Source: Rutstroemia sp. NJR-2017a BVV2
Taxonomy: Eukaryota; Ascomycota; Leotiomycetes; Helotiales; Rutstroemiaceae
Length of the DNA stretch: 64,000 nt
Direction of reading: 5' to 3'
NCBI GenBank assembly: GCA_002946415.1
Contig: NJPS01000010.1
Location: 124,001 to 188,000 of the forward strand
Shown here: positions 1 to 11,786 of the stretch, piece by piece
Layout: each line of letters starts with the position of its first letter
How positions within the stretch are numbered: position 1 is the first letter of the stretch
Program-made: the position numbers and the translations under genes
Notes under the pieces: generated by a model
Told to the model about the DNA's origin: nothing
Seen by the model: the letters and a program-made list of their open reading frames with translations, nothing else
Database searches by the model: none

Positions 1-129
1 CGATCTAAGTGAATGAGGTCTTACTGTAAGTGGGTGTGCTCCGTGGGATATTAAAATCTATACCACCATATGCTCTAGATTCCAAGAATAAATGCTGCTA
101 TTTTCAAACTATTATTATACAGCTATATA

Positions 130-1710
130 TTAGTATACACGTGGGTTAACCAAAAGAGTTCTCAGAGGTGGCAGTTCATCTTCCGCGGGGGTTTCACCCT
201 TTGCCTGCAGTTTCGCCGCAACCTCATCAACATCCTTCCATACCCGTAGGATATTCTCGCCCACAACCTTTCTAGCATCACTGTCGCTGACGCCACGTTT
301 CAACAACTCAGCTATCAAATCAGGGTATTTACTAACATCTTCCAGACCTCTTGGAGTGGAGAAAATGCCATCAAAGTCGCTTCCAAGGCCGACGTGATCG
401 TATCCAATGAGATTCCCAATATGCATAATGTGCCTCGCGACATGCTCCAGAGTTGAGTTTTTGGGGTAAAAATCAGGTACACCATTTAGATTCGAGGAGT
501 TTGCCACACAAGATACGAAATCAGGAGAGAAGTTCACCATGACGACGCCGTTTCTTTCCTTGACCAACTGAAGGATATCATCCGGGACATTTCGAGGATG
601 GGGACAGAGTGCATAGGAGGACGAATGACTATATATAACTGGAGCAGCACTGCCATTCCACCCTTCTCCTGCTCCAAGGACATCTCTCATGGTATCTTGA
701 CTAACATGAGAGAGGTCAACGATCATTCCCAGGCGATTCATTTCATGAATAAGTTTGCGACCAGCTGGAGAGACTCCTCCCCAGTAAGGTGTAGATTTCT
801 CTATGCCGCCACCAGGCAATTCTACGAGGGCTGCATCCGCATATGCGTTGTGGCAATTGTGGGTCAAGGTCGCGTATCTGACACCAAGATTATAGAAAAG
901 GCGGAGGTTTGAGTAAGAGTTTCCAATCTGATGAAGTCCTTCAATAATATAAGGAGAGATGAGCTGTCCATTCTTGAAGGCCGTACGAGCAGTGCTGCTG
1001 TTCCCAGGCAAAGAGAAGTGCGATGGGTAAGCAGCTTGAAGGCGAGCAAGCACGTCCAATTGCGTCAAAGTAAAAGCAACAGCTGGATGTGTGTTAGCAT
1101 AAGAATGGTGCCAGCATAGCAAGTGGTTCACGAACAGTCAGCATAATTCTCATCAGAGAAATCGGTCCAGTTTGAAGGACATGGAACGAAAGCACTCCAA
1201 AATGCACCCCCATTTTTCCCAGCCTTGAGTCGGGGGAGGTCTACATGGCCAGTCATTCCACCATTTTCGAACAAATTCTTGAATTTATCGTCGTAAATGT
1301 GATTGTTGTAGGCGAAACGAATGAGAATAGCTAAGTCATTATGGCCATCTGGGACGTATTAGTTGAAAGTATACGGATCATAGAATACCAGACATACCTA
1401 TCAGCGGCGTATCAGTCAGGATTCTGTTGACCCTCTCCTGAATGGATAGAGGTTCTTGATGCCCAAAACGCCAACGGTGGTCGAACAAACCACCAATGAG
1501 GTTAGTTGGCAAAAATAGCATGGTAAAAATGATAGCAGAACATAATGCTAAGACCACAGTCATTGAATCATTGAAGGCATTTCGGGATTTCCGTGAGGCA
1601 TGCTTTGTCGTGTGCTCGACATCGTGGTTGATGCCCTGTGGATGACTGTCTCGGATTCCCGGCATCCCCTTATCCCTGGGTAATAAAGGGTCTCGCTCGG
1701 TACAAAACAT
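130..1710 (-). CDS. Membrane dipeptidase (peptidase family M19), 3 exons
   Basis: Zinc metallopeptidase of the renal dipeptidase family, expected to cleave dipeptides. Exons join as 1710-1398, 1348-1136 and 1082-130, giving a closed frame of 492 aa. Residues 1-45 are basic and Ser-rich, followed by one hydrophobic segment (about 48-70) that would act as a signal anchor, so the catalytic domain probably faces the lumen or outside. Visible M19 signatures in order: DGHNDL at the exon 1/2 junction (HxD zinc pair), IIEGLHQIGNS (zinc Glu), RYATLTHNCHN, NRLGMIVDLSHVS, a His-bearing IYSHSS, HPRNVPDD, and DHVGLGSDFDG. The second intron begins GTTCGT and has a GCTAAC branch point. Divergent from the RhoGAP gene. 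Substrate is not predictable from sequence. Confidence 0.92.
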
Positions 1711-2479
1711 GATGTCGAAGTTGTAAATGAAAATGCAAAGGTTGCCGTCGGATGCTAGATACGTGAGGAGGTACAGTTAGTAGAACAGAAAAGCCGCGCG
1801 ATAAGAGTATTGCACGTGTCATCCCATCTAATCGCCGCGACGCCGTGATCACCTCTTCTTTCCCCCTTCATCAAACCGTCAGACCGTTTCCCCAAGATTC
1901 AAAACGAGCGCTAAACCACTTCAGTCGATTTTTCCCACAATTTCCCAAGTCGAGCTATTTTTATGCCGTATCGAACTGCGTGTTTATCGCTTAACCTCAA
2001 ATACGAGGCCTTTAGCCCGCGTCACTGCTGGGTCTTCCAAGAAATTTGCACGTTTAAAGCAATAAAATAGAATTCATTTAACGTTTGAGCTGTGTTATTT
2101 GACTGGCTAGCAGCCTTATATGAACGCTCCTCTCTTCATGACCTTCATCAAGTCCATCAGCCATCGTATCCGCATTCACATCCATTCTCGATACAGCAAT
2201 AGTTGGGTCAGCTGGTGTTCACCTCTCAATTAATCAATCCGCTCTCTCGACCTCTAACTTCTCTATTTCAACACCACGGATTGCGCCCTTGCTCCTGAAT
2301 CCTTTCCCTGGCTGGCCTTTTCTTCAACCTCAACGCAAATACTTCCCGTCGTTCGTTAAACTCTACGAAAAACATTTCTCATTCTACACAATTCTTCTCG
2401 AAGGACGCAGGCTCATCTTTCCTTCGCGCCTCTCTCTTTACGGTAACATACTGCGCCGGAGTTTCAACATTCACCAATC
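1711..2479. promoter_or_regulatory. Divergent intergenic region (dipeptidase / RhoGAP)
   Basis: About 770 bp between divergent start codons. The part next to the RhoGAP gene (roughly 2190-2470) is pyrimidine-rich with many CT runs, as is usual for fungal promoters and 5' UTRs. No gene or recognised binding site is seen. Confidence 0.4.
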
Positions 2480-5280
2480 ATGCCTAATTTTGCGGATTCT
2501 TTCTGGTCGGGGGACTATGCTGGAGGTAAGGGGTTTTGCTCTGCAGATGTTATCTTGCATGGAAAAGCTAACGTTCACTTCCCTATCCACAGGCCTCGGC
2601 GTTTTGTTCGGCAAACTCCAACAAGGCGTCGCTGAAAATCAACAGGTTCTTACGATCGCGCGAATGCGAGCAGAAGCTGAGGAACTATATGGCATGAAAT
2701 TAGGAGACATCGGGCCTGCTACGGATAGAATACAGGGTGGTTTTGGCAGAGATGATGGAGCCAGTGTTCGAAAGGTTGAATCAATCTTGCTCGTACCAAT
2801 GGGAGTCTGCGACTGACAGATATCTAGGCATACGATGGAGTACGGACGGAGATGGAGGAAGCTTCGAAAAGCCACAAGAAGATTGCGCAAAGCATTCGAG
2901 ACTTGGTTGTTACTCCGTTCTCACGCTGGTGTGATGCGCACGAATCCCGTGTACAGAATTCGCAGGACGATCTACAGGCACGAATAAAACTCCACGATAA
3001 GCAAGCAGAGTTGGTCAAGAAGCTACGAAGTCACTACTTCAACAAATGTCGCTTGGTCGAAGATATTGAAGAGGAGAACAAGCTTGCTTTCCAGGATCCA
3101 GAAACTAGCCCCAAGAACAAAATTCCAGAGATCAAAGTAGGGGATAAGGAGGATGAGGAGGAGGAGTCCTTGGAGATTGGTGACGAGCTCTATAGCTCGG
3201 AGCAAGTCAAGAAAATGCTCACTCATCTCTTGCAAACTATCAAGCTGGTAGACACTAAGGTACCAATTCTTGGCACATATCAAAACACAACAGCAGGCGC
3301 AGATATTGTGGAATATTTTCAGAAGCACATGGGCGCAACGAGCGTCAGTCATGCTGAACGGATGGGTCAAGATATGGTGTCGCATGGATTCCTTCGGTTG
3401 ATTGGAAATGTTGGAAACATCTTCGCCAATAGCTCCAAGATGTTCTACCAGTGGCGACCGAAGTGCTTTCAACTGACGGGTGTTCCAGAGAAAAAGCAGC
3501 CCCTAGGTCGCACATTCTCTATTGCCTCGAACTCCGACTACGCAGAATCTCCCGTCGTTGGTAATCTCTCCGAATACTTGGCAGGCTGGAATCCTTTGAA
3601 CACCCAACACCCCAACGAAACTCCTGGCGATCGTCTTCGGCGAGAGGCCTCGGAAGCGGACGAACGATACAAGCAAGGTGTCAGGAAGTTGGATCATTTG
3701 AGATGTCAGTTGGAAGAAGCTATCATCGAGCACCTAAGATACCTTGAGCGTTGCGAACTTGACAGACTCAAGGCTATCAAAACGATCATCCTTGACTTTT
3801 CTGGAACGATCAGTAATGTCATTCCCAGTCTGCAATCTACAGTCGATAAGATGATGCTATATCAGGAGACTGTACAGCCACTAGGTGATCTCCGATATCT
3901 CTTGGAGAATTACCGAACCGGCGGCTTTGCGCCAAAAGTCACCGTCTATGAGAACTATTACAATTCTGCGGACGAGCAGACCTTTGGGGTGGATCTAGAA
4001 GCTCGAGCTCGCGGGGACAGAAAACGAGTTCCTGTCATCATCACCACAATTCTTACATTCCTCGACAACCGATACCCCGATCTTGAAGGCGACGAAGCTA
4101 GAAGAAGCGTATGGCTGGTCGATGTTCCCCTTCACCAAACCCACAGAGTCCGGGATGTTCTTAATACCGGCAAGCCCTTTGGTACCGAAGTTCTAGAGCC
4201 TTTCGAAATCCCGATCATTGCAAGCGTACTTAAATTATATCTGTTAGAGCTGCCTGGTAGGTTCCTTGACCCCATATTCCGTTCTAGACTAACATGCCAG
4301 ATTCTCTTGTCTCTTCTCACGTTTACGAAATTATGAAAACGATTTACTCTACACCAGCATCCGAATCCACCGATTCAACCCGAATTTCCGTTCTACAGAA
4401 TACCCTCAGCCAACTTCGACTGGCTAACATCGCCACACTAGATGCGCTCATGACACACTTCACCAGATTAATTGAACTTACTTCTGCCGACGAAGCATAT
4501 GTATCGCAGCTTGCAAACATTCTTGCACCCTGCATTCTACGGCCCAAAACAGAAACCTCTATGACAATGGAGGAGAAATACTCATATAGACTTATTCGCG
4601 ACCTGTTCACACACAAGGATGCCATCTTCACTGAGCTTAAGCGTGCCTCTTCTCTGAACCATGCTGGGAGTGTTGACAATAGAAGACCAAGAGCCATCAG
4701 TACCGATGAGAGCAATCGCAAAGCCAATATGGAGGCTAGACAGCGAGCCATCATTGCGGCTGGTGGAGCAAGGAGCCGCGCCACTAGTCCGGCACCGAGC
4801 CCACGTGGTCATCGTAGGGAAAGAAGTTCGGGCCCCCCTCCAGCAGAGACTCGATTTCCCGTCCAAACTTCTCCTACCGCTACGACTGATAGTGCCCGAA
4901 ACTCTCGTGGCAGTGTAAGACAGAGTCTAGAGGTCCCGTCATCAGCTGAAGCTAGTCCGGTTGTTGAGCCCAAAACACCATTGTCACCAATAGCCAACGG
5001 AACTGAGCCTGCTGTCACAAGCGCTACCTACATGCCTGGTTCTGCAGATGTCTTGGACGAAATCAATGTGGAAAAGAGACGTAGTCTTCCAGCTGTAGAG
5101 AAGCGCAATAGTCTAGGACGTTCAGTTCCAGCCTCATCACGGTTCTCTGGCAGGAAACCAATTGGTTTGGCACGAATGAGTCAAGATTACGCAGCGAAAA
5201 GAGAGAGTGTAGGAAGTATCGGTGAGGAACCAGAGAGTAGGGTGGGCGTCAGTTTGACGGATAAGCCGATGGATGACTAG
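2480..5280 (+). CDS. RGD2: F-BAR / DEP / RhoGAP-domain protein (Rgd2-like), 4 exons
   Basis: Membrane-curving Rho regulator expected at the cell cortex. Exons 2480-2525, 2593-2774, 2828-4256 and 4301-5280 give a closed frame of 878 aa. The start is the ATG opening MPNFADSFWSGDY, an FCH/F-BAR beginning. Order: F-BAR first half (about 1-150), acidic linker, DEP domain (about 201-291, EQVKKMLTHLLQTI through FYQWRP), F-BAR second half as coiled coil (about 343-454), RhoGAP (about 461-660), then a Ser/Pro-rich tail with repeated RRSLP/RNS-type phosphosite-like patches. A DEP inserted in the F-BAR is the known Rgd2 architecture. Oddity: the usual arginine-finger stretch (G-I-F-R) reads SVWLVDV and the LReLP stretch reads LLELP, so classical GAP activity is doubtful. 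Convergent with the GST gene. Confidence 0.9.
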
Positions 5281-5461
5281 AAGGCGCACACGTATATGGA
5301 TGAACAATATGTTGAATGAGAATTCTGTACGATAATTCGATATCTGTTAGCAGGATGGTCATTTGATACCCTTCCTATTGTTTCACTTGATTCTTTTCTA
5401 ATATGACCACTGTTTACTTGATTTTGCAATTCACTTAGCTGGTGAATATGGGTATTGCCCT

Positions 5462-5483
5462 TATATACATATATATATATATA
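5462..5483. repeat. TA microsatellite
   Basis: Short alternating (TA)n tract in the intergenic spacer between the convergent RhoGAP and GST genes. Likely only a simple repeat in the 3' UTR region. Confidence 0.8.
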
Positions 5484-5525
5484 GCAAGGACTCAATGTTC
5501 TCAACCGAACCCGTGATATACGATT

Positions 5526-6487
5526 CTACCTGTTTGTCAATACTCGCAGCTCAGGATTCTCCTCACTATCGTAAAAGCTGGAGATACCTCGTTGAACAGC
5601 TGGGCGTTCCGCAATGCGGGCAATCCATTGTAGTAAACATGGAAAGCCCGCCATATCCTCATTAGCGAATTGTGCAGACCTCCATGATCGAACCCATGGC
5701 CAAGTTCCAATGTCAGCGATACTGTATTTGCCTTTTCCCGTTCCCGCAAGGTATTCCCGTGGCACGCCAGTCCAGCGTCCGGAGAGGCGGGCTTCAAGCA
5801 CATCATAAATGCGCAGAGTCTCAGTTCTAAATCTCGAAATCGCATCTAATGATATTTCGTTAACATCAGTCTCTATAATTCTTCCAAGCTCTCATATGGA
5901 ACTGCCCCCTGTCCCAGTGAATCACTTACAAGGAACTGTTTCGGGTGCTGATTTGCAGAAATGACTGTGCTGTCCTTGGTTTGGCTGGCCCGATGCTTGC
6001 CAGAAAAGAAGCCATTGTACCGCCTCACTATGCTCGTGTTTACTATCAAAACCAAAGATGCAATCTTTATCAAACATATCAATGAGATAGAGAAGTTCTG
6101 CGGATGATTCCATGACGGGAAAAGGCGGAGTTAATGTGTTGTCTATCAGGATTGGAATTTTCCCTTGAAGATAGCAGTTTAGTAGCCAACAACTAAAGCT
6201 GGAGTTTATCATACCATTGGGGTTGAGGTGTAGGAACCAGCTTTCCTTCTGCTCATCCGTCTCGAGGTCAATCAAGCTTGTTGTCCACTCAGTTCCGTAC
6301 GCAGCCTTGAATTCTTCAAGCAAAATTTGCACCTTCTTTCCGTTGGGTGTCGATTCGGTGATCAAATGGAGTCCCTATTTTTGAGTCAGTTTTAGAGGAC
6401 ACGAATTGTAAGCATAACCTCGGGTAGCCCACTTACTGTGGCATTTTTTACCGCTGCTGGGGTATCGGCAGTGTAAATCTCCACCAT
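5526..6487 (-). CDS. Ure2-like glutathione S-transferase, 4 exons
   Basis: Cytosolic GST that would conjugate glutathione to electrophiles. Exons 6487-6437, 6374-6215, 6163-5930 and 5845-5526 close to 254 aa. The start is the ATG of MVEIYTADTPAAVKN, which puts the thioredoxin fold (about 1-95) in frame. Visible signatures: TESTPNGKKVQILLEE, FLHLNPNGKIPILID, MESSAELLYL (the ESxAI-type glutathione contact), then the helical C-terminal domain with EYLAGTGKGKYSIADI and PWVRSW. Intron 3 is a GTAAGT..ATTAG intron that restores an Ala-Ile-Ser-Arg-Phe stretch. It lies at the edge of the metabolic block and may serve detoxification there; a general stress role is equally possible. Confidence 0.88.
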
Positions 6488-7505
6488 TGCCGAATTGGAG
6501 TAAAGGTGTCGTCTTGGTCAATGTGAGAATGGTAGGAGGGATTTGCATACAGAACAGCTGGGGATAACCAGAGTACTTCTTTATATATTTCTCCGCCTGC
6601 TGCTTGTAAGCACTGCATGTACAACAGTTGTCGGTAGCCGTAAAGCCAATCAAAATGCCCCAAAGCTTACATTGGCTTAAGCGAGCGGGCAACGACAAGG
6701 ACACAAGCACGTGTGGGCTCACTTGTATTTACCGCCGTGATATCAGGTGAGCTAGCCCAACTCCAAGTATGAAACAGGACACTTTCCTTCAAGTTTCCTA
6801 TCGTAGACATAGTCTTGCGATCAAACGACGTATCTGGTCCGCTGAGCGAATACATTCACTTGACGCGCTCAGGCTGCTTAAACTATGAGGAAGAGGGCAA
6901 AGCTGATCAGAGCTATGGGAAATTTTTCGGGCTGATATTGCGCCCCTTCGAAGATCTGCAAAATTTCCACGACTGGGGTTGCCAGTGATATACTTTTTAT
7001 GTACCTTTTACATATTATTGTACATATTTATGTATGCGGATTATCCGTGAGGTACTCACGGATAACGATAACCGTAGATCTACGGAGCGGTTTATGCTTT
7101 TAAAAATAGGACCTACGGGTTATACTAAGGCAGGGGAGGGGATCCGCGGAGCGGAGCGGAGTGATTTGCGGGTATCTGCGGGTAAGGTTTATTTCTGCGC
7201 AACCTACAGTTCCGCTATCGTTGCTCTTCAGGGAGTACTATTATTGTTATTAGACAAGGGAAAGAAGGAGCTGAAAGTTGGCTCTGATCAAAAACACACA
7301 ACACTAGCTATTACATTCTCTCGTTACTAGTGTAAGTTTGAGCTGGACTATTACCAAAAAAATATAGTTACTGAAGCAATTCATTCACTATTCTTCGCAG
7401 CTAGGCCAACCAGAAGCATCCCACCGTGACGTTACCCATTTAGCAGAACCACAAAGTACCATAGCAAGCTAAGTTCTAAGTTCTAACCTTTCATTGACGC
7501 CACTT
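6488..7505. other. Intergenic region with repeat debris
   Basis: About 1 kb without a supported gene. ORFs on both strands (for example around 6667-6855 and 7034-7330) have no recognisable domain and low-complexity translations. The 7030-7200 part holds palindromes and GCGGA tandem units, listed separately. Confidence 0.5.
7041..7065. repeat. Perfect 11-bp inverted repeat with 3-nt loop
   Basis: TTATCCGTGAG and CTCACGGATAA flank a GTA loop. Immediately downstream are GATAACGATAACC and, at about 7142-7190, GCGGAGCGGAGCGGAG plus two GCGGGTA copies. This looks like fragments of a dispersed fungal repeat, not a gene. Confidence 0.75.
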
Positions 7506-8888
7506 TCAATACTGATAGCAGAATAGACCATTGTCAGTCTGCATAACCTGTTTCACAGATACTTGACGCTTCAACTCCCCGACGTTTAACATATCTGTAA
7601 GTTGCACCGTTGGAGAGGCGGCTGGCTTCGGGGCATGGCCGCTGTAGGCAAGAAGTCTGTGCTCTGGGTCTTCTTGTTGCCACTCCCACCACAACCTATC
7701 AATATTCACGTGGTGTAAGAAGAAGACGGGATCTAATGATAATTTTAATCATGTCAGCCATTCTCATATAAGAAAATCAAACAGAGAGGGAGCTGGAAGT
7801 GGTTCTCACCATAAGGTCCAGTGTACTTAGAGAAGTCTCCACGGATACTTCCCGACACGAATCGATGCGCATTATGCTCCAAGCGTTCTGAGAAGTTTTT
7901 GAAATCTTCCTCTTTCATGATATCATCCAATACATCAGGCCTGATCAAAGCTATCAATTCTTCCAACGAGTCACCAGTCGAGAAACCTCGAGATAGGCAA
8001 TGAGGTTGATACTCTTCTCCGTAGAACATTGCTTCAAGACCGGCGAATGGACCGTCGGTAACGCAACTATATTTCGTATGAGCAAGAAGTACACATAGTG
8101 ACTTGTAGAATGGGGAATTTTACCTTCCTTGTCCTACAGTGCTATCATCGGACTTTCCGTTTCCGCCGAAGCCACGTTCGCTATCCCACACAGGGGAGTT
8201 GGCAAAGTCTTTCCAGTCTGCAGACCAGTCCCAATAACTGTGAAATATATGTGTGAATACTATGCGTGAATACTACGAAGCGCCATAGAAAGTGGACGCT
8301 GTCTGGTGGCTTACGGCAAGGCTCCCCTGAATCCACAGTCATTTCTCAAGGCATCTTCATATACATAAATGAAATATCTGTGCCAGGGCAAGAAAGAGGC
8401 CGCAGCATGTGCTAGTGAACCCAGGAAGTCAGCTCTGCTACTCCAATATAATCCAGACAGATTCCTAGGATTTCCCTACCGGTCGGAGCAGTCTGCTGAT
8501 GAACGAATGGGAAGTCATCGTACAAGGAGCCGTTATTGCGGATCTTGGAAGGCCTGGTAATAAGACATTGAACAGCATCAATGTATTCTTTCCTCGAATT
8601 AGTGCTGAGTGTGCGCCATTCTCGGCGAATAGGCGGAGATAAACATGTGGAGGAGAAAGTGATAGACGAAGGGGAGACGGCCCTCCAATGAATTATGTTC
8701 TGGATGAATAAAGCCCAAACCGAGGTGATCGAGAGGACGAGTAAGACGATGACTACGAGGAGTCCTGCAAGGCTAATCTCAACTGTGGTTCTTTTCTTGT
8801 CTTGCAGTTGAGAAAAGTCTCCGACTTTGGCCTCGTCGTCTTCGGGACTTCCGAGGGCGATATAGCTTCGCTTTTTGATGAAAAACAT
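7506..8888 (-). CDS. Tyrosinase with N-terminal membrane anchor, 5 exons
   Basis: Type-3 copper phenol oxidase (o-hydroxylation of monophenols and/or oxidation of catechols to quinones). Exons 8888-8480, 8411-8315, 8237-8124, 8066-7810 and 7732-7506 close to 367 aa. A charged N-terminus of about 33 residues is followed by a strong hydrophobic helix (about 35-62), predicting a type II membrane protein with a lumenal or extracellular catalytic domain. CuA ligands: His in DDFPFVH, His in AHAAASF, His in LPWHRYF. CuB: LEHNAHRF and DPVFFLHH. A CGFRGALPYWDWSADW block lies between them. There is no long C-terminal cap domain as in classical fungal tyrosinases; the length suits the short secreted/anchored class. 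Divergent from the MFS transporter and inside the metabolic block, so a role in product oxidation or pigment is plausible but unproven. Confidence 0.9.
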
Positions 8889-9968
8889 ATCTTCCAGATT
8901 GAATTAGGTGTGTTATCGTGAGGTATGATAGTATGGTTGGAGGGTTGGGAGAATTTAGGTGGCATATATGTATTCGTCGAGTCCGATATCACTCCGCTAA
9001 TCGGCCCCTCTTTCAACGATGTTCGCTTCCAAAGTTCTTCTTATCTCTCAGTATCCTTGTTATGATGTTATCCTGATGGCTGAAGAGGGATCATGTAACC
9101 GTTGGCTAGGTCGAATGGATGTCTAAGCCCAGACGTTTTACTGCATCGGCAACGCCCCAACCAGACATTTGAATGTACGTATCATCGGTACGAATGGTGG
9201 GTTGCGAGTGCTATTCGGTTCACGAGGCAGCGAATTACCGTGCACGTATGAGCCATATGATCGTATACACTCTCGATTCACAGTAGTTACATATTGCACC
9301 ATTGAAGTAAACGATGCTGTAGTAAACAATAGGAATATTGATAAGCTAACACATTTCATGGGTACGAACTTCGGACTTACCATTCAAGGAGTTAGTGCGG
9401 GCTACTTACTGGTCATACCCCGCATGTCGATGCAGCTACTGTCAAGCCAACGAATCCTCATACCATATAGTCTCAGTATCAAAGGGCGATAGGTGGTGGG
9501 ATACTTGGTGGGATACCAGGGCCGGGTTATCTTCAAGAAATCACTTGGCAGAGATCGAGATATGAAAACTTATATTTGCGGCACAGTAGATCTAGCGTGG
9601 TTCGCTACAACGGCTCTGACTTCTCGATGTAGTGCATTCCTCCTACCGTAGGATGAGGGGAGGATATCTCAGAAAACAAGGTGCTGTGCCCCACAACAGC
9701 AGAATTCTTGCCGCTTCAAGGTTTACTGACGGATCATGCCAATGTTGTGTAACCGCACTCTCCCTTTTGAAAAGAATGGTTACATTTCTACCTGCACGAC
9801 CTGCAGATTGATTATAGTTGGTTTTTGGCTTGAAGAAGTCAACGAAGAGTCAATCGTCAGGGTTTTGGTGAGTCCCCAAATTTTTTGAATCTCTCACCTT
9901 TTTTCCGAACTTCTATTTTCCTTCCACTGACCGTACTGTGAGTGTACGCAGCTTTTTGCGGTCCCAAA
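8889..9968. promoter_or_regulatory. Divergent intergenic region (tyrosinase / MFS transporter)
   Basis: About 1.1 kb between divergent start codons, a possible shared promoter. An open frame at 9169-9492 has no domain and no coding look. No clear operator was recognised. Confidence 0.4.
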
Positions 9969-11620
9969 ATGAAAACCAAAGACGAAGTTTTGGCATCAGA
10001 AGTGCCGTTGGTGGCCCTAGGAAATAGCTCCACGGCTGGCAGGGAGAAAAAGCAGCCACAAGCGGTCGACCCGATTCCCGACGGAGGCTTGATTGCGTGG
10101 CTTCAATGCGCTAGTTCCTTCTGTCTCTTCTTTAATTGCTGGGGTATCGTCAATACTTTTGGTACGTAGAAAAGTATCAATCATACGGATACACCGACAT
10201 CACGCCCTCCCTAGTCACCGGTAGTATTGGATCAGCTAACTGCCCAAAGGTGTCTTTCAAACATTCTACGAGCAAAGTCTTCTTCGTGTTGAAAGCTCTT
10301 CTAATATCTCTTGGATTGGTTCTGTCCAAGCTTTTCTTCTGATATTTCTTGGCATCATTACCGGTCCTTTATTTGATCATGGATACCTTCGTACGTTGCT
10401 GTTCGCTGGGACGGTATCCGTTAGTTTCGGAATGATGATGACTAGTCTCTGTACTTCGTATTGGCAAGTAGTCCTCTCCCAAGGAATCGTCGTGGGACTT
10501 GGGTGTGGCTGTCTTTTCGTGCCTAGTGTCGCCATACTCCCATCATACTTTTCAACGCGAAAATCCTTAGCAATGGGAATTGGTGCTAGCGGCAGCAGTC
10601 TAGGTGCGTTATTTCTCCATTATGTTTGGCTAGATGAAGCTGAAACAGTGTACAGGAGGCATTATCTACCCTATAATTTTTCGGAGACTCCAGCCACGAA
10701 TGGGCTTTCCTTGGACAACGCGTCTGATAGCTTTTATCATGCTGGCCACCTTAGTACTTCCTCTGGTCTTAATGAGAATGCGACGAAAGCCCTCTTCTCA
10801 ATGGGTGCTCATCGACCTTGGTGCTTGGCGAGAGCTTCCTTACCTACTTTTTAGTATTGGCCTATTTTGCACATTTATGGGACTCTATGTTCCATTCTTT
10901 TATGTCCAGACCTACGTTATTCAGCAAGGAATTATGAGCGAAAACCTAGGTTTCTATCTGTTAGCAATTTTGAACGCGGGGTCATTTTTTGGGAGAATCG
11001 TACGTGCGCACTCTCACTGCTTCCCATGCATCTATCTCCACTAGGTTGCTAGACAGCAGCGCAGGAAGTGGTGTAAATCATGGCTAATTGGCTATACAAC
11101 CAGATACTTAATCACCTTGCGGATAAAGTCGGTCCACTCAATATTTGCATTGCTTGTGGTATTTTCACATCGGTTCTGGGATTTGCATGGATTGGTATCA
11201 AAAGCCCTATTGGCATCATCATCTTCAGTATATTGTACGGGTATGTTATGTTCTTTTATTCAAGTTTTCCTCCACTTCCACGCCTATTCATGGGAAATAC
11301 TCGTTTTTCGTGGAGCACTAAAGTTTCCTATAAAAACCAGGTTCTTCTCGGGCCCTCTGGTTTCACTTCCTCCAGCCGTTGTCGTGACCCTTTCTCCGCA
11401 TCCAGGAGTGATTGGAGTCCGCCTTGGGATGCTATTTTTGCCCATCAGCTTTGGGCTGCTGATAGGTAATCCTATTGCTGGAGCAATACTGAGGAGCGCG
11501 AACGGAAATAACTGGGTGGCTCTGGAAGCGTTCTGTGGAAGTGCTATACTGCTCTCTGCAGGCTTTATTGCGGCTGCAAGAGTAGCCAAGGTCGGATGGA
11601 AAATTAAATCAAAGGCTTAG
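9969..11620 (+). CDS. Monocarboxylate-transporter-like MFS protein, 5 exons
   Basis: Plasma-membrane-type major facilitator of the fungal MCT/Mch family. Exons 9969-10161, 10250-10603, 10656-10999, 11104-11240 and 11341-11620 close to 435 aa. The start is the ATG of MKTKDEV; an upstream in-frame GTG is not used. The family hallmark PDGGLIAWLQC opens the first membrane segment, followed by WGIVNTFGVFQTFYEQ after splicing, and GASGSSLGGIIYP, ATLVLPLVLMRMR, LADKVGPLN and SFGLLIGNPIAGAI later. Around 12 hydrophobic segments are readable. Most such fungal proteins have no proven substrate; position beside tyrosinase and the hydrolase allows an export role for a cluster product or an organic acid. 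Convergent with the hydrolase gene, leaving a 166-bp spacer. Confidence 0.88.
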
Positions 11621-11786
11621 GTGTATAGTAAGAATGAAGGCGCAGACTGGCTCATCTGTTAACATATTACACGACATCGGAAGTGTGTGTTGGACAAGAC
11701 AAAAGCTCAGTAACTCGATATTTATTCAGTACTGCATTTGTAATCGCAGATCTAGATGAATACAATCTACTCAAAATCTACCATTC

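Noticed and set aside
9169..9492. Plus-strand ORF of 107 codons in the tyrosinase/MFS promoter
   Set aside because: No domain or signal peptide and an equally long open frame on the other strand; likely chance.
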